From Acidithiobacillus marinus (GTDB lineage: Bacteria; Pseudomonadota; Gammaproteobacteria; Acidithiobacillales; Acidithiobacillaceae), in the NCBI RefSeq assembly GCF_002847505.1, contig NZ_MXAV01000004.1, forward strand, positions 62,001 to 126,000: DNA of 64,000 nt, given 5' to 3'. The translations under genes were made by a program, and so were the position numbers. Positions within the stretch are counted from its first letter, which is position 1. Each line of letters begins with the position of its first letter. The notes beneath the pieces are model-generated. The model saw only the letters and a program-made list of their open reading frames with translations. It was not told the origin of the DNA and did no database searches. Positions 17,736 through 27,752 of the stretch are shown here, piece after piece.

Positions 17736-18436
17736 ACACGTTGCCTCACCGCAAAAGTGCTTCTGGCCTGCGGCCACGCGGACTGTTCATTACTGGCACC
17801 GATACCGGCGTTGGTAAAACGGCCGTCACGGCCGCTCTGGCGCAACGCTGCCGGAAAGAAATGCCCCGAGTTGCGGCATTAAAGCCCATTGTTTCCGGTA
17901 TGGAAGCTTCCGGGCAGTGGACAGATGTGGAAATACTGCGCGCCGCCTCGACACCGCCCCGCTCTTTTGCGGAAACCTGTCTCTATGCCCTGGACCCGCC
18001 CATCGCTCCGCACTGGGCGGCGGCTCAAGCCGGACTGGTATTGAATCGCAGTCAGATTCATCAGTTTATCCAGTCGCAATCCGCCAGCATGGACGCCGTT
18101 CTGGTAGAAGGGGCCGGGGGCTTTCTTGTACCCCTGGGAGAGGACTGGGGGTTTGCCGATCTGGCCCGCGATCTGCAGTTTCCAGTACTGCTGGTGGTGG
18201 GTTTGCGACTAGGGGCCATCAATCATGCCCTGCTCAGCGTCGAGGCCATTATCGCCCGAGGTTTGCCCATGGCGGGTTGGGTGGCCAATCACCTCCAGAC
18301 TGATCTTGCCCCGGGGACGCTGGAAACATTGCAACGTCTCATGCCCATCCCCTGCCTTGGAGAAATCCCTTTTCAGGCAGCGGCATCCAGCGCCTGGAGA
18401 AGTCAGTTTTTGTCTCTTCCGACTGAATGGTATTGA
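17732..18436 (+). CDS. bioD: ATP-dependent dethiobiotin synthetase
   Basis: The protein has 234 residues. The P-loop GTDTGVGKTAVTAALAQ and the following ALKPIVSG with substrate Lys are diagnostic of BioD, which closes the ureido ring of dethiobiotin with CO2 and ATP. VEGAGGFLVPL is the second conserved block. It is the last gene of the bioFHCD unit. BioA is not in the window and BioB is encoded separately at 29604-30548. The 117 bases after it hold no obvious hairpin terminator. Confidence 0.95.
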   Translation: MNTLPHRKSASGLRPRGLFITGTDTGVGKTAVTAALAQRCRKEMPRVAALKPIVSGMEASGQWTDVEILRAASTPPRSFAETCLYALDPPIAPHWAAAQAGLVLNRSQIHQFIQSQSASMDAVLVEGAGGFLVPLGEDWGFADLARDLQFPVLLVVGLRLGAINHALLSVEAIIARGLPMAGWVANHLQTDLAPGTLETLQRLMPIPCLGEIPFQAAASSAWRSQFLSLPTEWY

Positions 18437-18553
18437 TGTTACGATTCAGGTATCTGCCATAAAAAAATCGAAGGCAGTATTGCACGGCGCGGCGAATGTG
18501 AACGAGAGTGCCGGGGCAGTGATCGGTCGATATTCTGATGGAGCGTGAATGTC

Positions 18554-19450
18554 ATGAAATCATTCAAGAGCATAGCCTTGTTGGTGCTTACCAATCTACT
18601 TATTTTTGTTGCCCTTTCCATTACTTTTACCCTCCTGGTCAATCTGGTTTTACCCGCTTTCGGCGTCGACCTGCGCGGCATGGTCGGTATGGCCGATTTG
18701 CTCTGGGCTCTGGTCATCGGCTTTGGTGGTGCCTTTGTTTCCTTGTTGCTGTCCAAGCATCTCGCCAGGGCCGGGATGCAGATGCAACGGATAGAGCAAC
18801 CCCAGTCCGCCAAGGAGCGCCTGGTATATGACACGGTGGCCCAACTCTCCACCCGTCTGGGTATTAAAATGCCGGAAGTCTGGGTGTACTGGAATGATGA
18901 TCCCAATGCCTTCGCCACCGGACCCGGACGTAACCATAGCATGGTGGCGGTGAGCAGCGGGCTCGTGAGTCTGCTGAATGATCAAGAGGTCCAGGCGGTA
19001 CTAGCCCATGAAATGGGTCATGTGTATAACGGTGACATGGTCAGCACGACCTTGCTCCAGGGATTGATGAATACCTTTGTATTCTGGTTATCGATGCTGG
19101 CGGCACGTCAGTTTGATGATCGTCCCATGATCGCCTTTGCGGTTTCCATGATCCTGCAGGTAGCCTTGTCTTTTTTGGCATTGATTCCCATCACCTGGTT
19201 TTCGCGGCGTCGGGAATTCGCTGCCGATCGTTTTGCGGCCGAACAAATCGGGGCAGCGGCGATGATTTCTGCCCTGCAAAAGTTGCATCAACGCGCCACA
19301 GCCTTGCATGTAGAACATGATGCTGTGCGCGATCCTATGGCCACTGCCTACATTTCCGGGAGTTGGCAGGGCCTTTTTGCCACCCATCCCAGTCTGGAAG
19401 CGCGGGTGGCGGCTTTGCAGGCGCTGCAAAAAGGGTATAGTTATTCCTAG
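18554..19450 (+). CDS. htpX: Membrane zinc metalloprotease HtpX
   Basis: The protein has 298 residues from the ATG at 18554. GGAG at 18540-18543 is ten bases upstream of this ATG and only one base from an alternative GTG at 18545, which decides the start. Two N-terminal membrane segments precede the M48 zinc site HEMGH (AVLAHEMGHVYNGD). A second hydrophobic pair follows, and RRREFAADRFAA supplies the downstream Glu ligand. HtpX degrades misfolded inner-membrane proteins and is often stress-induced. No heat-shock promoter is obvious. Confidence 0.93.
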   Translation: MKSFKSIALLVLTNLLIFVALSITFTLLVNLVLPAFGVDLRGMVGMADLLWALVIGFGGAFVSLLLSKHLARAGMQMQRIEQPQSAKERLVYDTVAQLSTRLGIKMPEVWVYWNDDPNAFATGPGRNHSMVAVSSGLVSLLNDQEVQAVLAHEMGHVYNGDMVSTTLLQGLMNTFVFWLSMLAARQFDDRPMIAFAVSMILQVALSFLALIPITWFSRRREFAADRFAAEQIGAAAMISALQKLHQRATALHVEHDAVRDPMATAYISGSWQGLFATHPSLEARVAALQALQKGYSYS

Positions 19451-19506
19451 TAGGGGTCTTGTTGAAGAGGGGTTGCGATTGAAGCGGCATTCAGGATTAC
19501 ATCCTA

Positions 19507-20226
19507 TTGCGTCCTGAGCAGGTGCGGCCCGTACTCCTCAGTAGTGCGGATCCCAACGACCCCTTTCCCGACCCGCTGAATGCTGAAAGCGCTTTGATCG
19601 CGGTGGGTGGGGACTTGTCGCCCGCCCGTATTCTCCAGGCTTATGCACAGGGTATTTTCCCCTGGTTCGGGGAAGAGGATCCTATCTTGTGGTGGTCTCC
19701 TGATCCGCGCGGTGTGTTGAAACCTGATGCTGTGCATGTCAGTCGTAGTTTGCGTAAACATGCGGGCGCTTCCGCCTGGCAGGTGCGTCTGGATGAAGAT
19801 TTTGCAGGCGTTCTTGATGACTGTGCGGCGCCGCGTGCCGGTCAGGGAGGAACCTGGATTACTGCGGGAATGCGGAGCGCCTACCTCGACTTGTTCGCTG
19901 CTGGTCATGGGCATTGTATTGAAGTGCTTCTGGATGGACAACGGGTAGGTGGATTATACGGTGTTGCCCAAGGCGCATTGTTTTTCGGAGAGTCTATGTT
20001 CAGCCGTGTCCCGGATGCCTCAAAAATCGCTCTGGTCTGGTTAGCGAGGCACCTCAGTCACTGGAATTTTGGGTTGATTGATACTCAGTTTTTGACGCCT
20101 CATTTGCAGAGCATGGGTGCAGAAGAAATAAGCCGCGATGCATTCTTGCAGCACCTGGTGTTGCTGAAAAATCAGCCAACACCCCTTGCCTGGCAAGCTT
20201 TTTTGCCTTGGGAAGATGTATTTTGA
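19507..20226 (+). CDS. aat: Leucyl/phenylalanyl-tRNA--protein transferase
   Basis: The protein has 239 residues. FPDPLNAESALIAVGGDLSPARILQAY, GIFPWFGEEDPILWWSPDPRGVL and GGLYGVAQGALFFGESMFS are the core motifs of the Aat family, which adds Leu or Phe from tRNA to proteins with N-terminal Lys or Arg and so marks them for ClpS/ClpAP. No ATG exists in frame between the upstream stop (19480) and the conserved region, so TTG at 19507 is the probable start. The ribosome site is weak. The bpt gene follows directly. Confidence 0.92.
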   Translation: MRPEQVRPVLLSSADPNDPFPDPLNAESALIAVGGDLSPARILQAYAQGIFPWFGEEDPILWWSPDPRGVLKPDAVHVSRSLRKHAGASAWQVRLDEDFAGVLDDCAAPRAGQGGTWITAGMRSAYLDLFAAGHGHCIEVLLDGQRVGGLYGVAQGALFFGESMFSRVPDASKIALVWLARHLSHWNFGLIDTQFLTPHLQSMGAEEISRDAFLQHLVLLKNQPTPLAWQAFLPWEDVF

Positions 20227-20228
20227 CC

Positions 20229-20924
20229 ATGAACTTTTTCATGTCGTCCCTGCAGCCTTGTCCCTATCTATCCGGCCAGGAAGAATTGCTGGTACTCAGT
20301 GATCCGCACGTTAAATTGGGTAAGCGTGCCTATGACCAGTTGCTTCAGAATGGATTTCGGCGTAACGGACCAGTAGCGTATCGTCCTATGTGCCCCCAAT
20401 GCGCTGCCTGCATTTCGGTGCGTATTCCGGTAGAGCGTTTTCAAGCGGACAGGGGGCAAAAACGGACCTGGGCGCGTAATCAGGACCTGCAACTGCGGGT
20501 GGCAAGACCTTATCGGGATGAGCAACATGCCCGGTTATTTGCCGACTACCAGCGGCAGCGACATCCCGATGGTGGCATGGATCTTGAGGCTGAACGATTA
20601 TACGCAGAAATGATGACGGAAACGGGAGACGTCGAGACACGTCTTTTGATTTTTGAAAAGGCGGGAGAAGCCCTGGCAGTAGCCGTGATTGATCAGGTAG
20701 ATAATGGACTGTCAGCTGTTTACACCTTTTTTCAGCCAGATTTATCCCGCCGTGGTCTTGGTATTTTTGCCATCATGAGCCAGATTGAATGGGCACGTCG
20801 CCAGGGACTTTCTTACCTCTATCTGGGTTATTGGGTCGCAGGCAGTCCCAAAATGGATTATAAAAGACGTTTTTCGCCTCTGGAGGGGTTCGTGGCCGGA
20901 CAATGGCGTCCTCTTGCCTGCTAA
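20229..20924 (+). CDS. bpt: Aspartate/glutamate leucyltransferase (arginyltransferase family)
   Basis: The protein has 231 residues from the ATG at 20229, two bases after the aat stop. PCPYLSGQEELLVL, YRPMCPQCAACISVRIPV with its Cys cluster, and LYLGYWVAGSPKMDYKRRFSPLEGF match Bpt/Ate1-type transferases. Bpt adds Leu to N-terminal Asp or Glu, the other entry into the bacterial N-degron pathway. The direct coupling of aat and bpt gives both classes of substrate tagging in one unit. Confidence 0.92.
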   Translation: MNFFMSSLQPCPYLSGQEELLVLSDPHVKLGKRAYDQLLQNGFRRNGPVAYRPMCPQCAACISVRIPVERFQADRGQKRTWARNQDLQLRVARPYRDEQHARLFADYQRQRHPDGGMDLEAERLYAEMMTETGDVETRLLIFEKAGEALAVAVIDQVDNGLSAVYTFFQPDLSRRGLGIFAIMSQIEWARRQGLSYLYLGYWVAGSPKMDYKRRFSPLEGFVAGQWRPLAC

Positions 20925-20945
20925 TCCATAAAGATAGACGCATTC

Positions 20946-21725
20946 ATGCACAATGCCGCACCGGATATATTCCGAACATTTTCGCCCTGGGCTTTGACCG
21001 GTGTTCTGGGACTGCTGGGCAGCGCCTGGGCGCTCTCGGCCTGGCAGAAGCTCGGGGTGAGCAAGGACCTGCTCTGGTCGGCCGTGCGTGCCACCGTGCA
21101 GCTGGGCATCATGGGCTTTGTGCTGGGCTGGCTTTTCCGCCAACATCAGCCACTCTTGCTCCTGGTTTTCCTGGTCCTGATGATCCTGATGGCCGGACGC
21201 TTCAATCGTAAGCGGGGCGCCGGTATTCCCCATGCCTATTGGATCGGGGTGATCAGCATCGGTGTTGCTGCCACCGTTACCTTGGCCTGGATGCTGTTGT
21301 CCGGTCTGGTATTCTGGCGCGGGGAATCCCTGGTGCCCATTGGCGGGATGATTATCGGTAATGCCATGAATGCTGTGTCTTTGGCCCTCAACCGCCTGCG
21401 CAGTGAAGTGGATCAACGTGAGGATATGCTACTGGCCATGCTGGCGCTGGGAGCGGGGCATCGTCAGGCTATGCGCAGTCTCTATGCGATTGTAGTACGC
21501 AGTTCGTTGATACCGACCATTGATAGCCTGAAGAGTGTGGGCATGATTCACATACCCGGGATTACGGCAGGCATGATTCTGGCCGGTATGGCCCCCCTTG
21601 CCGCGGTTTCCATGCAACTGGTGGTCATGCTGATGCTGACGGCTTCCGTCACCTTGAGTGTGTCATGCGCAGTTTTGTTGGCGGCACCTTATGCCCTGAC
21701 ATTTTCACAACGGATAGAGGGATAA
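20946..21725 (+). CDS. FetB/YbbM-like ABC transporter permease (UPF0014)
   Basis: The protein has 259 residues and about seven hydrophobic segments. SAVRATVQLGIMGFVLGW, IGGMIIGNAMNAVSLALNRL, ALGAGHRQAMRSL and IPGITAGMILAG are conserved in the FetB/YbbM family, linked to iron export and oxidative-stress resistance in enterobacteria. The usual partner ATPase (FetA/YbbL) is not adjacent, so it must be elsewhere or another ATPase is used. It starts 22 bases after bpt and ends six bases before rnt. Confidence 0.8.
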   Translation: MHNAAPDIFRTFSPWALTGVLGLLGSAWALSAWQKLGVSKDLLWSAVRATVQLGIMGFVLGWLFRQHQPLLLLVFLVLMILMAGRFNRKRGAGIPHAYWIGVISIGVAATVTLAWMLLSGLVFWRGESLVPIGGMIIGNAMNAVSLALNRLRSEVDQREDMLLAMLALGAGHRQAMRSLYAIVVRSSLIPTIDSLKSVGMIHIPGITAGMILAGMAPLAAVSMQLVVMLMLTASVTLSVSCAVLLAAPYALTFSQRIEG

Positions 21726-21730
21726 TACAC

Positions 21731-22336
21731 ATGGCCGCACTGGCGGGACGTTTTCGGGGGTTTTTGCCGGTGGTGGTCGATGTCGAAACGGCGGGCTTTG
21801 ATTCGGAACGCAATGCTTTACTGGAGGTGGCTGCGGTCATCATTGGCGGCGAGGTAGGGCAACTCAAACCGGTTGCCAGTCATCATTTTCACGTCATGCC
21901 CTTTACCGGCGCCGTGCTGGACCCTGCGGCCCTGGCTTTCACCGGAATCGATCCTTTTCAGCCGTTGCGGGGGGCGGTTTTAGAAGAAGATGCCCTGCGC
22001 GGCATTTTTCGTGCAGTGCGCACAGCGGTTAAGGCTGCACAATGCCGCCGGGCTATTCTAGTCGGCCACAATGCGGCTTTTGACCTGTCTTTTATCAAAG
22101 CGGCGGAAAAGCGTTCCGGTGTAAAAAACAATCCGTTTCATTTGTTCAGTACCTTTGACACGGTGAGTTTGGCCGGTCTCGCTTACGGGGAAACCGTCCT
22201 CGCCAAAGCCGCCTTGGCGGCCGGTTTGTCCTGGGATCATGCCCAGGCCCACTCCGCCTTATATGACGCGCAACAGACCGCCGAATTGTTTTGCAAAATA
22301 GTCAATAGTTTTGATCTTAATCGCATATATCCCTGA
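21731..22336 (+). CDS. rnt: Ribonuclease T (DEDDh 3'-5' exoribonuclease)
   Basis: The protein has 201 residues from the ATG at 21731. The DEDDh pattern is visible as VVVDVETAGFDSERNALLEVAAV (Asp, Glu), LVGHNAAFDLSF (Asp) and HSALYDAQQTAELF (His, Asp). RNase T trims tRNA and rRNA 3' ends. The family length is about 200-215. An upstream in-frame ATG inside the permease gene would add 22 residues unlike the family. Confidence 0.9.
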   Translation: MAALAGRFRGFLPVVVDVETAGFDSERNALLEVAAVIIGGEVGQLKPVASHHFHVMPFTGAVLDPAALAFTGIDPFQPLRGAVLEEDALRGIFRAVRTAVKAAQCRRAILVGHNAAFDLSFIKAAEKRSGVKNNPFHLFSTFDTVSLAGLAYGETVLAKAALAAGLSWDHAQAHSALYDAQQTAELFCKIVNSFDLNRIYP

Positions 22337-22412
22337 AACGGTTTGGCCAGCAGTCAACTTCATCGGCTTCTGTTAGAATATCCGCAACTACCTTACATAA
22401 GAGGGGCAAGCG

Positions 22413-23429
22413 ATGCCTTATCGTCTAACCATAGAACCCAGCGGTCACGAACTGGATTGTGACAGTGATGAAACCATTCTCGAAGCGGCATTGCGACATG
22501 GCTTCAATATTCCCTACAGTTGTCGCAACGGTACCTGTGCCACCTGTAAAGGACGTATTTTAAGTGGCACGGTAGATTATGGGGATGTTGAAGAAAAAGT
22601 GCTGAGTGATGCCGAAAAGGCAGAGGGGCTGGCGCTTTTTTGTCAGGCCATGCCTCTTTCCGATCTGAAAATTGAAGTGCGGGAGATCGGCGCCGCCAAA
22701 GATATTCAGATTAAAACGCTGCCCGCCCGGGTGGCAAAAATTGAAGATGTCGCTCCTGACGTTCGGGCGCTGTTTCTCAAAATACCCAGCACGGAACGCC
22801 TGCAGTTTCTGCCGGGGCAGTATATTGATATTCTTTTGAAGGACGGTAGCCGACGCGGGTTTTCACTGGCGAACACGCCTAATGACGATGCCTTACTGGA
22901 ATTACATATTAAAAAAGTAGTGGGTGGCGCATTTACCGGACATGTTTTTTCCGGCATGAAAGAAAAAGATATCCTGCGCTTTGAAGGGCCTTTGGGAACT
23001 TTCTTTATTCGTCAGGAATCCACCCGACCTTTGCTGATGGTGGCTACAGGAACCGGCTTTGCGCCCATCAAAGGGATGCTGGAATCCCTGTTTGCCCAGG
23101 GATCCATTCGTCCGATTCATTTTTATTGGGGAGTACGGCATGCCGAAGATTTCTATTATGAATCACTGCTACAGCAATGGCAGTCGCAATATAGTCATTT
23201 TAACCTGACAAAAATAGTCTCCCAGCCAGATAGTCAATGGTCTGGTCCTACTGGCTATGTCACGGAGCAGGTCATTAAGGATTTTCCAGATGCCAGTGCC
23301 TTTGATGCCTATATTTGTGGTCATCCGGATATGGTTTTTTCTATGTCTGCTGTCTTAGAGCAGGCCGGACTGAATTCGGAACATATATTCGCTGATGCAT
23401 TTGTATTTGCCAAAGCAAAAACAAGCTGA
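22413..23429 (+). CDS. Ferredoxin-domain NAD(P)H reductase (CDP-6-deoxyglucoseen reductase-like)
   Basis: The protein has 338 residues and three modules. A plant-type 2Fe-2S domain has Cys37, Cys42, Cys45 and Cys77 (CRNGTCATCKG). An FAD-binding barrel follows with RGFSLANTP, then an NAD(P)-binding domain beginning LLMVATGTGFAPIKG and ending with CGHPDMV. This architecture matches AscD/RfbI-like and oxygenase reductase components. No partner oxygenase or dideoxysugar gene is nearby, so the electron acceptor is unknown. AAGAGGGG at 22399-22406 is a good ribosome site. The long 5' spacing suggests its own promoter. Confidence 0.82.
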   Translation: MPYRLTIEPSGHELDCDSDETILEAALRHGFNIPYSCRNGTCATCKGRILSGTVDYGDVEEKVLSDAEKAEGLALFCQAMPLSDLKIEVREIGAAKDIQIKTLPARVAKIEDVAPDVRALFLKIPSTERLQFLPGQYIDILLKDGSRRGFSLANTPNDDALLELHIKKVVGGAFTGHVFSGMKEKDILRFEGPLGTFFIRQESTRPLLMVATGTGFAPIKGMLESLFAQGSIRPIHFYWGVRHAEDFYYESLLQQWQSQYSHFNLTKIVSQPDSQWSGPTGYVTEQVIKDFPDASAFDAYICGHPDMVFSMSAVLEQAGLNSEHIFADAFVFAKAKTS

Positions 23430-23492
23430 CATAATCTTTTTTATTGGCGTCTCAAGCCAAAATGTCAATTAATTTTTCAGGAGTGAGCGAGT

Positions 23493-23861
23493 ATGGAAGC
23501 CCAAACAAAAAAACGTCATCGTCGTAGTGCCGAAGAGCGCCTTGCCGATCTGGAAGAAAAGCAACGTCAAACGGAAATGCGCCTGCGGGAGCAGTTGGCG
23601 AAAATTGAGCAGCAGAAAAAATCATTGCAGGAAAACCCGCGCGCCAAACGTGAGCGAGAAGCACAGCGCCGTTCGCTGATGGACCGTATTTCTCGTCTGG
23701 TGCCTGATTGGGAACCGACCCAGATTCTGGCAGCTATTGCTGAAGTCCGGGACCGTGTAGGTGACAATCAGTCCGCCTTGCAGGAACTGGAATCTCACGG
23801 CAATGCATTAATGCAGGAATTGAAGCCACGTCGGGGACGTCGTCCGCGCACTGCCCTTTAA
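23493..23861 (+). CDS. Small charged coiled-coil protein of unknown function
   Basis: The protein has 122 residues and I do not recognise its family. The first 65 residues are almost entirely charged and helical with heptad-like spacing (RRSAEERLADLEEKQRQTE). A short globular part follows (LMDRISRLVPDWEPTQILAAIAEVRDRV), ending in a basic tail RRGRRPR that resembles an AT-hook. GGAGTGAGCGAG precedes the ATG. It is followed at once by a strong terminator, so it ends a transcript. A nucleic-acid-associated role is possible from the charge pattern only. Confidence 0.7.
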   Translation: MEAQTKKRHRRSAEERLADLEEKQRQTEMRLREQLAKIEQQKKSLQENPRAKREREAQRRSLMDRISRLVPDWEPTQILAAIAEVRDRVGDNQSALQELESHGNALMQELKPRRGRRPRTAL

Positions 23862-23879
23862 TCTGACGACTTATCCATT

Positions 23880-23914
23880 AAAAGCCCCCGGTTTCCAGGA
23901 AACGGGGGCTTTTT
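23880..23914 (+). terminator. Strong intrinsic terminator, probably bidirectional
   Basis: A long stem AAAAGCCCCCG...CGGGGGCTTTTT continues into GGTTTCC/GGAAAC with one bulged base, leaving a loop of one to three bases. A T-run lies downstream on the plus strand and the A-run gives a T-run on the minus strand. It sits between convergent genes ending at 23861 and 23929. Confidence 0.92.
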
Positions 23915-23928
23915 GTGATCTCTGGTTT

Positions 23929-24222
23929 TTAGCGTTTACAACTCCGCCAACGCTTTAATGTGGGGATCCGGTGCGCCATGTAGGCACGAATGTACCAGGG
24001 TGCATTGCGCTTGCGCATCAATTGCCTCACCCGCTGCTGCATGGTGTCGAGCGTTAATTCGGGATCTTTGAAAGCACCCTCAGCATAGCAGTAACTGCAG
24101 TAGATTGGACTGTGGCTGCCATCACTTTCGGTTCCACCCCCTTGCGGATCAAATTGTAAGGGCATACCGCAACTCTGGCAGCGATTTTTTTCAAGTTCCA
24201 GTTGTCGTAACCATTTTTTCAT
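23929..24222 (-). CDS. Putative zinc-ribbon protein
   Basis: The protein has 97 residues. CQSCGMPLQFD at the N-terminus and YCSYCYAEGAFKDPELTL form the paired Cys motifs of the Zn-ribbon-2 type domain, with GTESDGSHSPIY between them as usual. The C-terminal half is basic and helical. Proteins of this type have no settled function. It starts seven bases after the stop of the membrane-protein gene at 24230-25168 and is probably cotranscribed with it. Confidence 0.75.
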   Translation of the reverse strand: MKKWLRQLELEKNRCQSCGMPLQFDPQGGGTESDGSHSPIYCSYCYAEGAFKDPELTLDTMQQRVRQLMRKRNAPWYIRAYMAHRIPTLKRWRSCKR

Positions 24223-24229
24223 AAGCTAA

Positions 24230-25168
24230 TTAGACATCCTCAGGTGCGACCAGTTCAAGCGCTTCAATATAAATGTGCGCCATTCCCAGCAGGAAAACGA
24301 TATTTGGGATAATGAAAACCAGGGCGGTGGCGACGCCCATCCCCATACTCAGGCCCACATTATACAGAGCTATATTGCCTGTGGGCGCAATAGGAGCTGC
24401 ACTATGGGTGATCAAAGGATATCCCGAAAGGGCGTCCATCATCTGCCAGAACATGTCGGCGCTCCGACTCAGTTCGCTGGCCAGCGCCGGTGCGGCGGCG
24501 GACAAGGCCATACTGTATCCGGTATAGAGGATGATCGCGATGATAATAGCCAAGCCAGCGGACAGAGCGCCGAGTAATAACATCATCAGCAAAATGGAGC
24601 CGGGTTTGTTGCGAGCAATACTGAGGGTGTGGCGCAACGAGTTGCTCACCGATTCACCATGCCAGAGCGCGGGGCCGGACAAGTTGAAAACAATGATGGC
24701 CAGTACAAAAACCACGGCATTCATCAACATGGTCAGCGGGAACAGGGGGACAAACAGAATAGCTCCTATACCCGGTATTTTGCAGGCCAGAAAGCCCAAC
24801 AGTTCCACCACAAAAATACCCAAAAGCAGAAGACTCTCAATAACCAGCAGGCCAATCAGGCGGGGAAGTGTTTTCAAACCAAAGCGCAGGCTGTGCAAGA
24901 TACCGGGGAGGGCATCGCCCCGGGCTTCATGAAGTAATACACCACCCGCACCCAGATAGCCCACGCCAAAACTGATGAACAGGATGAGCAGGCCAATGCT
25001 GGCACCTATTATCCCTCCCGGCCACTGTATAAAAAATTCCAAGCCTGCCATGCCAATAAAAACGGCGAGAATATACACCAGAATCGGTTGCCAGAGAGTG
25101 ATGCCGCGTAAAGCGCGCAGCAATAGTGAAAATGACAGGTCCCCCTGGCTGGGGGAATGACTAAACAT
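24230..25168 (-). CDS. Integral membrane protein of unknown function
   Basis: The protein has 312 residues and about six hydrophobic segments, with short charged loops (LLHEARGDALPGI, LWHGESVSNSLRHTLSIARNKPGS). The SLR/TLSIARNKPGS block is like that seen in BPSS1780-type and other multispanning proteins with a repeated inside-loop motif. I cannot assign a function. It is divergent from the TetR gene at 25344, with 175 bases between, so the regulator might act on it as well. Confidence 0.7.
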   Translation of the reverse strand: MFSHSPSQGDLSFSLLLRALRGITLWQPILVYILAVFIGMAGLEFFIQWPGGIIGASIGLLILFISFGVGYLGAGGVLLHEARGDALPGILHSLRFGLKTLPRLIGLLVIESLLLLGIFVVELLGFLACKIPGIGAILFVPLFPLTMLMNAVVFVLAIIVFNLSGPALWHGESVSNSLRHTLSIARNKPGSILLMMLLLGALSAGLAIIIAIILYTGYSMALSAAAPALASELSRSADMFWQMMDALSGYPLITHSAAPIAPTGNIALYNVGLSMGMGVATALVFIIPNIVFLLGMAHIYIEALELVAPEDV

Positions 25169-25238
25169 GCAGATTTCCTTTTTCAGCGATCACAGGCCCG
25201 AACGATGACAAGAATAGCGGTTGGGATTTTACTGTAAA

Positions 25239-25291
25239 GCGACATTCACCTTCGGTGATGTTACACTGACCTGATATTGACCGATTGGTCA
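25239..25291 (+). promoter_or_regulatory. Possible promoter and TetR operator upstream of the regulator gene
   Basis: GCGACA (25239-25244) and TACACT (25262-25267) are 17 bases apart and could form a weak -35/-10 pair. Just after the expected start lies the perfect palindrome TGACC-GATT-GGTCA (25278-25291), typical of TetR/AcrR operators. Binding there would block the regulator's own transcription. A small hairpin (CACC-TTC-GGTG core) occupies 25242-25261. Confidence 0.5.
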
Positions 25292-25343
25292 GGTGCTTAT
25301 CAAGTAGCTGATAGTAGATGAAAAGGAATCGCTGAGGAATTTC

Positions 25344-27594
<2,251 letters not shown>

Positions 27595-27752
27595 GGGACA
27601 TTAGTTAAAACTTTCGCGTATGGTGCTTGTGCTCCCGCAGCAGCCGTACTGGAAGATTTTTGCCGCGGGCGGCTGATTGTGACTCTGGCTTAACCGCGTG
27701 AGCAGTACCGTTCGTCAAAAATAATTCCGGTCTGCCACGCCATTTGGGTTTT

